Source: Siphonodentalium dalli
Lineage: Eukaryota > Mollusca > Scaphopoda > Gadilida > Siphonodentaliidae
Length of the DNA stretch: 64,000 bases
NCBI GenBank assembly: GCA_032622095.1
Contig: CP136064.1
Coordinates: 184,866,209-184,930,208 of the forward strand
Direction of reading: 5' to 3'
Of this stretch, positions 42,887 through 53,385 are shown in pieces; within the stretch, counting starts at the first letter, position 1, and each line of letters begins with the position of its first letter. The notes beneath the pieces were generated by a model. It did not search any database. It saw only the letters and a list, made by a program, of their open reading frames with translations, and was not told where the DNA came from. The translations under genes were made by a program, and so were the position numbers.

Positions 42887-43719
42887 TCTAATATATATTT
42901 TGGGACTTCTGTTTGTCTGTCTGTCTGATAGCTATGGCCGGGAAAACTGCCGGACGGATTGAGCCCAAACTTCCTATCTAAGGGTAAAATCCCAGATGAA
43001 GTGTCATCGCACCGCTTCTGAGAACGTCAGAGCACTCCTTCTCCGTTCCCCCGCCACCGCAATGGGAATTCATGGCTTAATCGCATGATGGTTAAATAGC
43101 GTTCGTACCCGAAGTATCCTTGATAAAGAGCGTGTCTGTGTCCAGACATGAGCGTGTTGTGTGAATGTCTGTGTTCGTACTTAGGGGTTCCTAGGAATGG
43201 GGGAGATTTTCATCGGGTCAGTTTTTCCGCCCGAGGTGACCTTCACCTTGAAACGGGTACCCACAAATGATATATATGTATGTGTGTGTCCGTTATAAAC
43301 TCGAAAACGGCCCTACCGATTGAGTCCAAACTTGCTACCTAGGGCAACTTTTGTCCGGGAACTATCATGGACCAGTCGAATTGTGACCCCGACCTGACCT
43401 TGACCTTCAAAATGGTCAATTCAAGGTGAAATCGGGTAAAATGGACGGATTTGGACGAAATTTGATACCTAGGGATACTTTTGTTCGGGGAGTGTTTTGG
43501 ACTGGTCAAATCGTGACCCCGACATGACATTGACCTTCAAAATTGTCAATTCAAGGTCAAATCGGGTAAAACGGACGGATTTCGACGAAATTTTATACAT
43601 TTGGGTACTTTTGTCCGGGGATTCTTTTGAACGGGTCAAATCGTGATTCCGACCTGACCTTGACTATCAAAATGGTCAATTCAAGGTCAAAGCCCGGACG
43701 AAGTCGGGTCACCTGCTAG
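42887..43719 (+). mobile_element. Non-autonomous Helitron-like element, 833 bp
   Basis: Starts TCTAATATATATTTTGGGAC right after an A and ends CACCTGCTAG right before a T, as Helitrons do (TC...CTRR between A and T). A hairpin CCCG-GACGAAGT-CGGG sits a few bases before CTAG. The uninterrupted K2 copy near 60830 reads TTGAAATCTATT, consistent with insertion between A and T without duplication. The interior has GTCTGTCTGTCTG and a 120-140 bp tandem repeat. No Rep/helicase is encoded. Confidence 0.75.
43330..43690. repeat. 120-140 bp tandem repeat inside the Helitron-like element
   Basis: Three units with landmarks ACTTTTGTCCGGG near 43347, 43487 and 43607. Each contains CCTGACCTTGACCTTC or a variant and, after about 15 bases, TTCAAGGTCAA. 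TCAAGGTCA and its complement TGACCTTGA are extended half sites of the kind bound by ERR and FTZ-F1/SF-1 nuclear receptors, arranged as an inverted pair. Confidence 0.85.
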
Positions 43720-44205
43720 TCTATTATAGGTGGCCCGGTAAACAGTCGACGAGAAGTCTTTCTCTAACCAAATTGCGGATGAAGATGGATAACTCTAAAA
43801 CCAAGTGGCTTTATGGTGTCAGATATTTGACAAACCGGCAAAATTTCGTTGAACAAAATGTTGATAAATAACAGGTTTTGGGCAATTTTATACTATAGTT
43901 GACTGTGCATTGTTAGCATTATTTTGGGCAATTACTCGATTCTGATAACTGAAGCGGAATTTCCAATTTTTTTTATTGTGAATGGAATCTGATGATATGG
44001 GGACCATCGAATCGGATTGGGTACCTTTAACATTGCGAAATATGCAATACAACGTGACTGCAACAACACATGGAGACATATGAGTACAGCAGCTGGCTTC
44101 GTCATTTAACCCCACAGAGTGCGAAAACAGAAACTAATGAAGGGAACTATGTTTATTCGAAAATAAATCTGATAAAACATTAAAACCAAAACAATATCAA
44201 TGGAG

Positions 44206-44852
44206 TCTCATACGGGGTAATGTGCACTACATGTTTATCTCATACGGGGTAATGAGCACTACATGTTTATATCATACGGGGTAATGTGCAATACATGTTT
44301 ATCTCATACGGGGTAATGTGCACTACATGTTTATCTCATACGGGGTAATGTGCACTACATGTGTATTTCATACGGGGTAATATGCACTACATGTTTATCT
44401 CATACGGGGTAATGTGCAATACATGTTTATCTCATACGGGGTAATGTGCACTACATGTGTATTTCATACGGGGTAATATGCACTACATGTGTATTTCATA
44501 CGGGGTAATGTGCACTACATGTTTATTTCATACGGGGTAATGTGCACTACATGTTTATCTCATACGGGGTAATGTGCACTACATGATTATCTCATACGGG
44601 GTAATATGCACTACATGTTTATTTCATACATACGGGGTAATGTGCACTACATGTTTATTTCATACATACGGGGTAATGTGCACTACATGTTTATTTCATA
44701 CATACGGGGTAATGTGCACTACATGTTTATTTCATACATACGGGGTAATGTGCACTACATGTTTATTTCATACATACGGGGTAATGTGCACTACATGTTT
44801 ATTTCATACATACGGGGTAATGTGCACTACATGTTTATTTCATACATTTAAA
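44206..44852. repeat. Minisatellite, 32 bp units passing into 36 bp units
   Basis: From 44206 to about 44622 roughly thirteen copies of TCTCATACGGGGTAATGTGC plus ACTACATGTTTA follow with a period of 32. From there seven nearly identical copies with CATACATACGGGG (one extra CATA) follow with a period of 36. The 36 bp period keeps a reading frame open (12-residue repeats such as MCTTCLFHTYGV), but nothing else suggests coding. Confidence 0.95.
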
Positions 44853-44910
44853 ACGGGACATATTACATAGCACTATATGGACATAACATACACAATGATT
44901 TTGTTCCGGG

Positions 44911-45157
44911 TTAAAGGGCTACTGTACACTAAGTCCGGTTATTTATGGGACCATCTCCTTTTATACTCAACATAATATGTGCAACAAATGAATGAAATTG
45001 AACCATGGATTAGTGCAAAAAAAAAATTATGACTCCAGTCCAGCATACGAGTGTATTTTTTCACTAACCTATGGTTCAATTTCATTCATTTGTTCTGTTG
45101 CGTATAACAGGAGATGGGCCGATAAATGGCCGGATTTAGTGTACAGTACCCCTTTAA
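44911..45157. mobile_element. TTAA-flanked MITE, family K3, copy 1 (near-perfect foldback)
   Basis: TTAA at both ends. The arms AGGGCTACTGTACACTAAGT and the inverted ATTTAGTGTACAGTACCCCT continue inward through GGGACCATCTCCTTTTATAC / GTATAACAGGAGATGGGCC and AATGAATGAAATTGAACCAT / ATGGTTCAATTTCATTCATT. The central loop is only about 60 bases. No coding capacity. Confidence 0.85.
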
Positions 45158-45204
45158 GTCGTCAGATATGTTTAGAAGAGAACCACACCTTAAACACCTA
45201 ATAC

Positions 45205-45555
45205 ACAAACGAGTAGATAGCGAAAGATACTTGTGTTTCACGATTAGATAGCGATTAATATTCAAAAGCAGTAACATGTACCAAACCAGGTTGGGATCAC
45301 ATGTTGAAGTGAGTATCCCGTGTTAATCGGAAGTGGTAACTCTATATAGAACGTAATTTGACGAAATAACGACGATTTGAATGACAAAATTTACACCACC
45401 ATTATAAACGCTCTTTAAAAGCATTTCTTCAAACATATCAGTATTTTTCGTCGATAATCTTAGCCTCAATCCTAACCTCGCGTAGAACGTGTTATTGTCA
45501 ATCGCTCTGTAATCGTGAACCCCCATTAAGTATCTTTTACTATTTAATAGTGCGC
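45205..45555. mobile_element. Terminal-inverted-repeat element, family E, copy 1
   Basis: The left arm GATACTTGTGTTTCACGATT-AGATAGCGATTAAT is mirrored at the right by GTCAATCGCTCTGTAATCG-TGAACCCCCATTAAGTATCT. Between them lie AATCGGAAGTGGTAACTCTA and TTTGACGAAATAACGA. A second copy with a ~1 kb insertion spans 62640 to the window end. Confidence 0.65.
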
Positions 45556-45659
45556 ATACTGGCTGCCTTGAATGACAGGCCATTTATGAAAGTCGCCAGT
45601 TTGTCAAAAATTGTGTTACACATCGTTGAATGCTTGCCAGATATGTATGCATATATAAA

Positions 45660-46150
45660 GGATATACAAGGAGTCCCCAATTTATAGCGGAATATACAAA
45701 AGGAGTCTAGTAAATTAGGTCTGGACCGAGCCTTTGGCGAGGTCCAGACCTAATTTACTGGACTCGTGTTGTAAATTCCGCTATAAACTTGGAACGAGGT
45801 TTAGATTCTATTTATTACATGATCAAAATCCTCGATAAAAAATACTTAAATCAACAAATGGGACGTGAAACTAGCATCGGCTTATATAAGGTCTGCGATG
45901 ACATTTCACGTAACTATGCGTTGTTTCTCCGAGTAAAGAAATGGTCCCAGATAAATAAAGACTCTTTGACATAGTAAAAATGGCGTATATTTAATGAAAT
46001 AACTTTTCAAACTCTTCATTCGTTAGAGTTTGTTGCAAATATATTGGAAGCCATATATAGTATTGTGAGACGTAGCTTACGAAATGTAAACAGACGACAA
46101 ACCGGAAGTGAAATGTCACCTGGCACTATTTCCTGTTATACAACGAACGT
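45660..46150. repeat. Palindrome plus ~330 bp flank, duplicated at 55245-55719
   Basis: The palindrome has arms GTAAATTAGGTCTGGACC and GGTCCAGACCTAATTTAC around GAGCCTTTGGCGA, within outer arms CCCCAATTTATAGCGGAAT / ATTCCGCTATAAACTTGG. Downstream, CTAGCATCGGCTTATATAAG, GGTCCCAGATAAATAAAGAC and GTCACCTGGCACTATTTCCT recur in the same order near 55470-55718. This is therefore a longer repeat family of about 480 bp, not just the palindrome. Confidence 0.8.
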
Positions 46151-46309
46151 TGTATATCACAATTTACATAATGGGTTTCTTGAATGGAATAAGGGTATGA
46201 TTCTGTAATAAATGGACATATATTTCCAAGAAATATACTTGTTGGTCTTTGGAAATATAAGTGAAGAATAAATAATAGTTTATGTGTATGTACCCAATTC
46301 ACTGGTTAT

Positions 46310-46705
46310 TTAAAGATACGGGCGGCGGTTGGCTGTTAAAATATTCACCTCCGTCAAAAACCGCCATAAACAGAAAGAATAGTAAAATATAGACATGCGT
46401 TGTTCTTATACCAATCAGAAATATGGCATAACCAGTATGTTATTGTCAATTGTTTTTCCTTTGTTATGTAAATAAAAGCAAAAAACGTTACGTTACCTGA
46501 CTTTTGTTTAGATCCGGATATGGTAAATATAAAGAGCGTTATTTGTTTATGTACACCATCGTACGTCTGGACGACAATATACTATTTAAGCGCTGATTAT
46601 GTTGGACATATGAACAAAATTATATATATTTTAACATTCCTTCTGTTGATGGCGATTTGAAAAAAATATGAATATTTCTGCAACGAACGCCGCTCGTGCC
46701 TTTAA
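46310..46705. mobile_element. TTAA-flanked MITE, family K1, copy 4 (internally deleted)
   Basis: TTAA at 46310-46313 and 46702-46705, termini AGATACGGGCGGCGGTTGGC and, inverted, AGGCACGAGCGGCGTTCG. It preserves the uninterrupted GATCCGGATATGGTAAA site used by the foldback in copy 3. Confidence 0.85.
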
Positions 46706-46740
46706 GGGCTAATCTCGGTTTCCTAATATAATTACACAGA

Positions 46741-46813
46741 TTAAAGGCGTGATGCCGAATCACAAACTCATAGCGATTTATCAACTGTTTGTGATTCGGC
46801 AGGATGCCTTTAA
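46741..46813. mobile_element. 73 bp TTAA-flanked hairpin, minimal MITE
   Basis: TTAAAGGCGTGATGCCGAAT-CACAAAC at the left pairs with GTTTGTGATTCGGCAGGATG-CCTTTAA at the right, with a 17-base loop. The TTAA borders are those of the K1-K3 families. It lies 35 bases after K1 copy 4. Confidence 0.75.
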
Positions 46814-47240
46814 ACAGTGTAATTCGGATTAGTACTTATAATTACATCTCGGTAAAACATATCAACCTGCAAATGCATTTTAAGTTGTGAATATCATTAA
46901 ATAATGGGAACTTTATAATGACGTTGTTGCAACGTCGTGTGTTGCGTGACGAAATTCCCACATTCAACGTTCAGTTCCGCCCTTGTGTAATTATGCTATT
47001 TAAATTTATTAACATTTTTAAACCAATGCCAAAATAATATCGAAAATGAAATGTTGAAATGATTTCCTCATAAATAAGATTACATCACAATTCAACTGAA
47101 ATAAATCTCGTGACTGATCAGGAAACAGCAGAACCAGCTGATAAAAAGTCTCTAAAATGATGCGATGAGAGAAAGTAGGGAATTACATGGTTCGTTAATC
47201 ACATGGAAATTGACCTTGGGACTTGGTGCGAATGGACGTC

Positions 47241-48415
47241 ACCCCTGGTTAAATGGTGCTGCTAATTTGCTATAAAGATGTTGTGTGCTGCTGCAGTGAT
47301 ATGACGCGTGTAGGCCAAATAGGTGCTGTTAAGTAAAAAAATACCGTTATCGTTTCTCAAGTTGTCATTTGTGTGGTGTTTGGCTAATCTGAGCGATTTA
47401 GGACAAACGCTAGTGTGAATACGAAACCTTCAAGAACATATACATTAAAATTATATATTGAAAACATATTTTAGTAATTGTGGCGCTGGTGTTTGCACAA
47501 CGACACGAATAGTCATCACAATTGTGGCCATGCAGTTTTCAACGACTAACACATCCATTGTTAAAATAATTTACAAGATACATGGTTTTGAATGTTTTAT
47601 AAACAGTGGCTTTTACGCGATATGTTCAGTTCATTCATACACCGCGAAAATGAGAACTTTAAATAAAATAACATTACTTTTCCTTAAAGGGGTACTGTAC
47701 ACAGAGATAGGCAATTTGTTTATTTACTCCCATTGACATAACTTTCAAGTTAGATTGTGTTCGTGTTATATGAGTTTCGTATAAACCTAATTTAGCGACG
47801 AAAATATTGATCTTGGAAATAAAAACATAACGATTTCAAACTACGCGCCATGTTTTTAACCTTCACCGGAGAAGACACAGGTTGCAGGATGAACCGGAAG
47901 TTCAATTGATGCCTGCAATATCTTCCATCGAACAATCTCATCCCCTATACAAAATACTTGACGCTTTATGAATCTTGTTTCTGCTTTTTTTTCCAAATTG
48001 GTTATAGCGGGATTTCCTTTTGCGTGTAACATGTTTTGTTCGCAACTCAATAATGTTCGTCGTAAACGGCCGTCGATAAAAGACACCCAACATGTGAGAT
48101 TTCAAGAACGGTAACTCGTAATGGCATAATTCGCCATTTTATGACTCCAGCCATAAATTCATTTATATTAAATAATTCAATTTGACGTTTATTATAGCCT
48201 GTTAACCGGAAGGTTTTCAGTAGACATCGTCGACTCAAATACGTTATTTTAAAATATAATATTGATATTAGATCGCAATTGTTACCGGGAATTTATTGAA
48301 ATTGGCGTACAGTACCGGTACCCTTTAAACAGCACCGCTTTGTCCTACCAACATCACAAAAATTAAACAGGACCCACCAGCATCATATAAAATTAGCAGA
48401 AGTTGACCAGGGGTG
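47241..48415. mobile_element. Terminal-inverted-repeat element, family D, copy 1, split by a K3 MITE
   Basis: The left end ACCCCTGGTTAAATGGTGCT pairs with the right end GTTGACCAGGGGTGT. Interior blocks GTTGTCATTTGTGTGGTGTT, TGGCTAATCTGAGCGATTT, GATATGTTCAGTTCATT and ACACCGCGAAAATGAG match the copies at 51248 and 61991. A K3 MITE is inserted at 47684-48328. Confidence 0.75.
47684..48328. mobile_element. TTAA-flanked MITE, family K3, copy 2, inside family D
   Basis: TTAA at 47684-47687 and 48325-48328, termini AGGGGTACTGTACACAGAG and GGCGTACAGTACCGGTACCC. In the uninterrupted family D copy the site reads TTTTTGTTAACAGCATC (near 51680). Here it is TTCCTTAA...TTAAACAGCACC, so a TTAA target duplication is directly shown. 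The 645 bp interior has no recognisable gene. Confidence 0.8.
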
Positions 48416-51247
48416 TACACGTTTCGAATTCGCTTTCCAGTTAACAACTATATTTACACCAAATTTGTCTTACCGGTCTATGATAATCAAGCATTGCCCA
48501 CCCCTCTAATATTGAGGCCACATATAAACACTGGCAATTTTGGTTGACAAATTATCAGACAAATCGTTGCAAATGCCAATCTATCACACTGTTTTAAATT
48601 ATCATCTTTACTGATGGTGTGTATTAAATTCTTGTGTGTGAGTCTAGCTACGTCGGTGCGCGAGTGATTGCTTGGTTGATTTTCGCCAAACATTTGCCGT
48701 TTAATTTCGGAAAAAGTCAAGTTGTACAAGAATTATTGGATCTTACAAACATGAACAAGTACAGTTGCAGTTTATCGTTCATATATAGTGTAAGCCTCAT
48801 TCACACACGGCTAAGTGTCTGGTATTTTTGCAAGCATTACGTCATATATAGAAACCCATACGTGATCAGAATATGAATGCAACATGCGTGTAAAGTATCT
48901 TTACCAAAGCTAACGATATGAGATGTACACTTTCTTTAGTTTCACATATAACAGTGCTACTGTCATTTGATTTCAAGCATTCTTGCATTCGTTTTCTGGC
49001 TTATTATAGCTCTATGTATATCGGTTTACATGCAAAAAGCAGGCAAAATTTCCAGTGTGTGAACGCGGCTAAATCCACTATAGCCTTTTGTGACGAATTA
49101 CGGGGACCATTTCCAACATTGTGCAAACTCAACCTGTAATCGCCTCGATAATAACCTCTCTGGCAGTCTGGTCTGCCAAAAAGTCAGAATACACCCATAA
49201 AGGCGACACAGACTCGACACCGTATGGCTACTGGTGGCACGTAACATGGAACATGTTTTAACGTATACGGAACATGTTTTAATAGTTTCATCCGATATAA
49301 ATTTGAAATAATATAGCATGCAAAAATTGGTAATTTAAAGTAATCCGGTTATTTTCAAGTGGAATAAAATAGTATAGAGCCAAGTACATATATGGCTTTC
49401 ACTGTCGCGAACCATTATCAATTCAATGAGAGAGTAAAAGTATATATGTATATATGCAGCACGTACATGATGTATTCCTTCTCAGCTACTCGGCTAGCCG
49501 GACGCTGTGGGTCGTATATAGGCTATATCTGATTTTGTGACGTCATCAATTATTAAGTAATACGACGCTGGCATTTTGATTTTTGGAAAGCACGAATGTC
49601 GCACATAGGATCGGTGGGCCTAAAGCATTGTTGTCGTAATCGGCTGTCAAGAGGCCAACACAAATCAGTCGATGTATAACATTATCCTATTTATATAAAC
49701 GTCGTAAATTTGCATTTCTAACGGGTATACTCCGGCACTCTATTGAATCAAATCATAAATAAACTAAAATAACCACGACACAACGCTATATATCTGTATC
49801 TCAAAGATTTATTTTCGAACTGGTGCACAACAGTGTATCAATACTGCATGATTCTGTAGAGACTATAAGTACAGCGCGAAAGGAAATAAGATAATATTTA
49901 ATTTGGATTTGATTGTTATCATAAGTCTGCATACTTACATGCATCTGATAATCCATATATATCCTATTTTCTTGAATAGAATGAAAACACATACTTATGA
50001 ACAAAGCAGAAGACACATTCAGTTCCACGCGAATTCGGTCAATGGTGAAAGTAACACTATGACGTTTGTCGACTATCGTAGAAATTGACATGACATGTTA
50101 GTTCCAGTTCCATGCACTCTCTACAACATATATAACTATTTATAATTACCCCACCAAACAAAAGTCTGCATGTGAATATTATTTAGTGGGAATCTGTAAT
50201 GTGATTGTGACAAGAATTGTTTTAAACACAGAACAGTTAAAATGCAGAACCCCCGGCATATGTGATTGTTTTAACTTTGGTTCGTTAATTACGCTTGCGT
50301 ATGATCATATTATAACCATACTGTCATCGCTGTCTTTAGAACGCACTTGGCTTGAGTGCTGAAAGTCGAGTTCACTACAGCAGTCACTCAACGTGAAAGC
50401 TATAAGACGCTCGATATTTGGCAAACTATTATGTCATTTCAAAATAACAACAGGCCAATAACTTTATGAAATAGGTTGAACGACACCGTCATTGAATTGT
50501 CCATGCACGTTTATATTTACTCATTCTTACTCAGCGATCATGTTTTACACACATCACATGCACATATTATAACTACTGTAATGCGCTAAATAATCGACTC
50601 CTTAACCACAGCAGAGTTATGGGTAACTTTGCTGTGGTTAAGTAGTCGATTATTTTTACTACATAAAATAATATCACAATATGACCCATGGCCAAATCAT
50701 GTGCCACACAATGTGATATGCAGCACATGTACATGTATATTGAAGACAGTGGGGAGAACAAGTAACACAACCTTGCAGAGAACACATGTGTGTACCAGCC
50801 GCCGATTTATTTTTATATTGGACACCGTCGATGACAATGTTGGCTACATGGTCTTTGTGGGGGGGGGGGGGGGGTGTTCGAATTTCCTACAGTACTTAAT
50901 GCATCATCCATTATAATACACGTAGGTCTAAATGCTGCACGAGTGAAAATATTTTAATCTTGGTCTAAAACGAAATAGTTTATACCATATATATTGGTTG
51001 TAAACTCAAACTATTTGGTGCTGAATCTGGTATTTAATTTTCTATTTGAAATGTCCAATTCAGGTGTGAAATTTCTAACTGTCGAACATAATTTACCCGA
51101 GTTTGTGAGCCACCCCTCCATGAGGCAACACACGGTCTTGTGCATGGTCGCCATTGGAGATAAGAACTCTTTGGACATATGTTCGCAAACTCGAATAAAC
51201 ACGTTCGTCAACATGGTATCACGGAATCGGAAGGTTTTATGTACTCA
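48416..51247. other. Spacer, no gene recognised; one small palindrome
   Basis: Several 60-100 codon frames without motifs. At 50588-50656 a palindrome pairs AAATAATCGACTCCTTAACC-ACAGCA with TGCTGTGGTTAAGTAGTCGA-TTATTT; half of it also occurs at 32314-32341 in the FYVE intron. A 16-base G tract lies near 50859-50874. Confidence 0.5.
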
Positions 51248-51767
51248 CTTTGGTCAAGTGGTCCTGCTAATATGCTATGATGCTGGTTGTCCTGCTGAAT
51301 TGCTATGATGCGGGTAGGACAAACTGACGCCGTTACGAAAAAGTACCTTATTTTTCTAAGGTTGTCATTTTCGAGGTGTTTGGCTAATCCGAGCGATTTC
51401 AGAAAAAAAACCCACTGTATATAATGAAACATTCAAGAACATATATATTTAAAATATATATATATATAATAATGCCTGCGCTGGTGTTTCTAAAACGACG
51501 TGAATAACCATCTTGATTATAGTCGATTTTCAACAACTAATACAATCAGTATTAAAGATATTTCGCAATAAAAATATGTATTTGAATGTTTGATGCGCAT
51601 AATTGCTTTTCCTGGATATGTTCAGATTATCGGAACACCGCGAAAAAGACAAATTAAAAAAATATAACGGTACTTTTTGTTAACAGCATCAGTTTGCCCT
51701 GACATCATAGCAATTCAGCAGGACCCAGCCGCATCATAGCACATTAGCATGACCACTTGATCAAGGG
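51248..51767. mobile_element. Terminal-inverted-repeat element, family D, copy 2
   Basis: TTGGTCAAGTGGTCCTGCTA at the left pairs with the right end ATTAGCATGACCACTTGATC. The arms extend about 70 bases each (CTATGATGC, TCCTGCTGAATTGCTATGA). An AT-rich centre (ATATATATATATAATAATGC) follows. Uninterrupted, it serves as the empty-site reference for the K3 insertion in copy 1. Confidence 0.8.
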
Positions 51768-53385
51768 TGGTATACTGTGGATGATAAGTTCAACGTGGTA
51801 CATAATTAAATTATAAAAGTGTGTATTATAAAATGGTGCACAATTCGTTTAAAGGGGTGTTTTGATAATTCAAGTGCAGAAGACATATATGAATCCTACA
51901 TTATATTCTGACATTTGAAATGAACGTAAATAGGTTCGAGAAAGGGTTGTTTAAATAGTTGGGTAAAGTGAAATATCCATCGGCGACTATATTTAGTCAT
52001 CTGTGGGCTTGGCTTTGCAGTTGCAAATATCCAATTAAAATTGACTGTTTAAGTATCCCTTTCATTTTGAATACCGCAGAAGCTCAACAGCTTGACAAAT
52101 GTGGAGTTATCACTCTTGAATAGGAAAGGCGACGCATGCATGTTCACGCTTGAATCTTGCAGATGAGTTGCCCACACCAAAATGTGAATCCGTGACGTAT
52201 ATTGAAGGACGCGCATATCGCACAACCATCGCCCAATCCTGAACTAAATGGTCTCAGTTTGAAAGGTCATGTCTGAAATAACGGTTGATAATATCGGACC
52301 ATAGATAGGTTGACATTTTCCAAACACTATACATTACAAAGTGGGAACTTTTAAGCGTAAAATTAATGTTGAATATTTTCTATTTTCAATAAAAGAAACA
52401 ACTGCAATTATATAGTTTTTTTTAACTTCCCGACGAAAATTAGCAGTATCAGTCGGAAATTTTACCACTCATGTTTCGGATGCCTGGTTTAATCGGATTA
52501 TGATACACGCATGTGCTCACGATATATAAATTATATAGCAAACATACAGCAAAGCCTATCACAAAAACAAATTGAGCCCTTGTTGTCAGTACAAAAATAA
52601 AATGAGCAAGTTGAATATAACACATCGATGTACATTTATCGACAATAACAAAACAATTTAATGTGACCCGAATCATTCTGGAGGGTATGAGCTGGACCGC
52701 ATGGGTATACAGAATAAGCATGCTCAAAGTAGTTATTTTTCATAAAGTTGTATATATCCAAATTAGCAAAACAAAACGTTTAGTATAATGAGATAGTATA
52801 CACGGAAAGCGTTATGGCGGGAAGAAATATAATTTGGAAGAGAAGTTATAAATGGACATGGCCATGCATTTGAGTCTCCAAATCACGTATACCCAAGGCA
52901 CTCGCAGTGGGTAAATGTGCAATAAATATAAAAGTATGTAATTACATCACAACCAAGAAGAACATGAAGAAATATAAAAACTGTGTTCTTATATTAATTA
53001 TTGAAAGTTATCCAAAAAGAAAATGTCGCCTGTTGAAACCACTGTTATGTAATTAGAATTGTTACAGTGATTTGTCAACAAACATCGCTAATATTGAGAT
53101 AAACTAATTTAGTCTAAATATTATTTCCAGAAGAATTTTCAATGCCTTTACCTTTTTCAATGTTTTGATTAAACTTTGGCATCTTATTGGAGCAATTGGA
53201 CCAATTAGACATTGGATATTGGTCGGAAAAACAGTAATGTTTACATAACAATGGTTTTGAAATGCGAAATCTCGTTATTGGAGATATCATAATACAGAAA
53301 GTTTGAACAAATTCAATCTATTTTATTTTATAGACTTTTAAAAATGTATCTTATTTCACATGAACACACTTCGAATGCCTTGGGT
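51768..53385. other. Spacer, nothing recognised
   Basis: AT-rich. The 92-codon minus frame at 52449-52727 is hydrophobic in places but has no start context or family resemblance. Confidence 0.35.

Larger units (their letters stand above)
42787..44030. mobile_element. TTAA-flanked MITE, family K2, copy 3, split by Helitron-like element
   Basis: TTAA at 42787-42790 and 44027-44030. The left part has TTCGAGTCGAGGATCCC and AAAGCTCAGAGTGATCTGG. The right part resumes at CCCGGTAAACAGTCGACGAG, GCGGATGAAGATGGATAACT and ends ATCGGATTGGGTACCTTTAA. This is the inverted orientation relative to 17405. The Helitron-like element 42887-43719 is inserted inside. Confidence 0.8.

Noticed and set aside
44574-44870. 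98-codon frame of 12-residue Cys-rich repeats as a possible structural peptide gene
   Set aside because: It is the translation of the 36 bp minisatellite; the adjacent 32 bp units cannot keep frame, and no signal peptide, promoter or splice context is seen.
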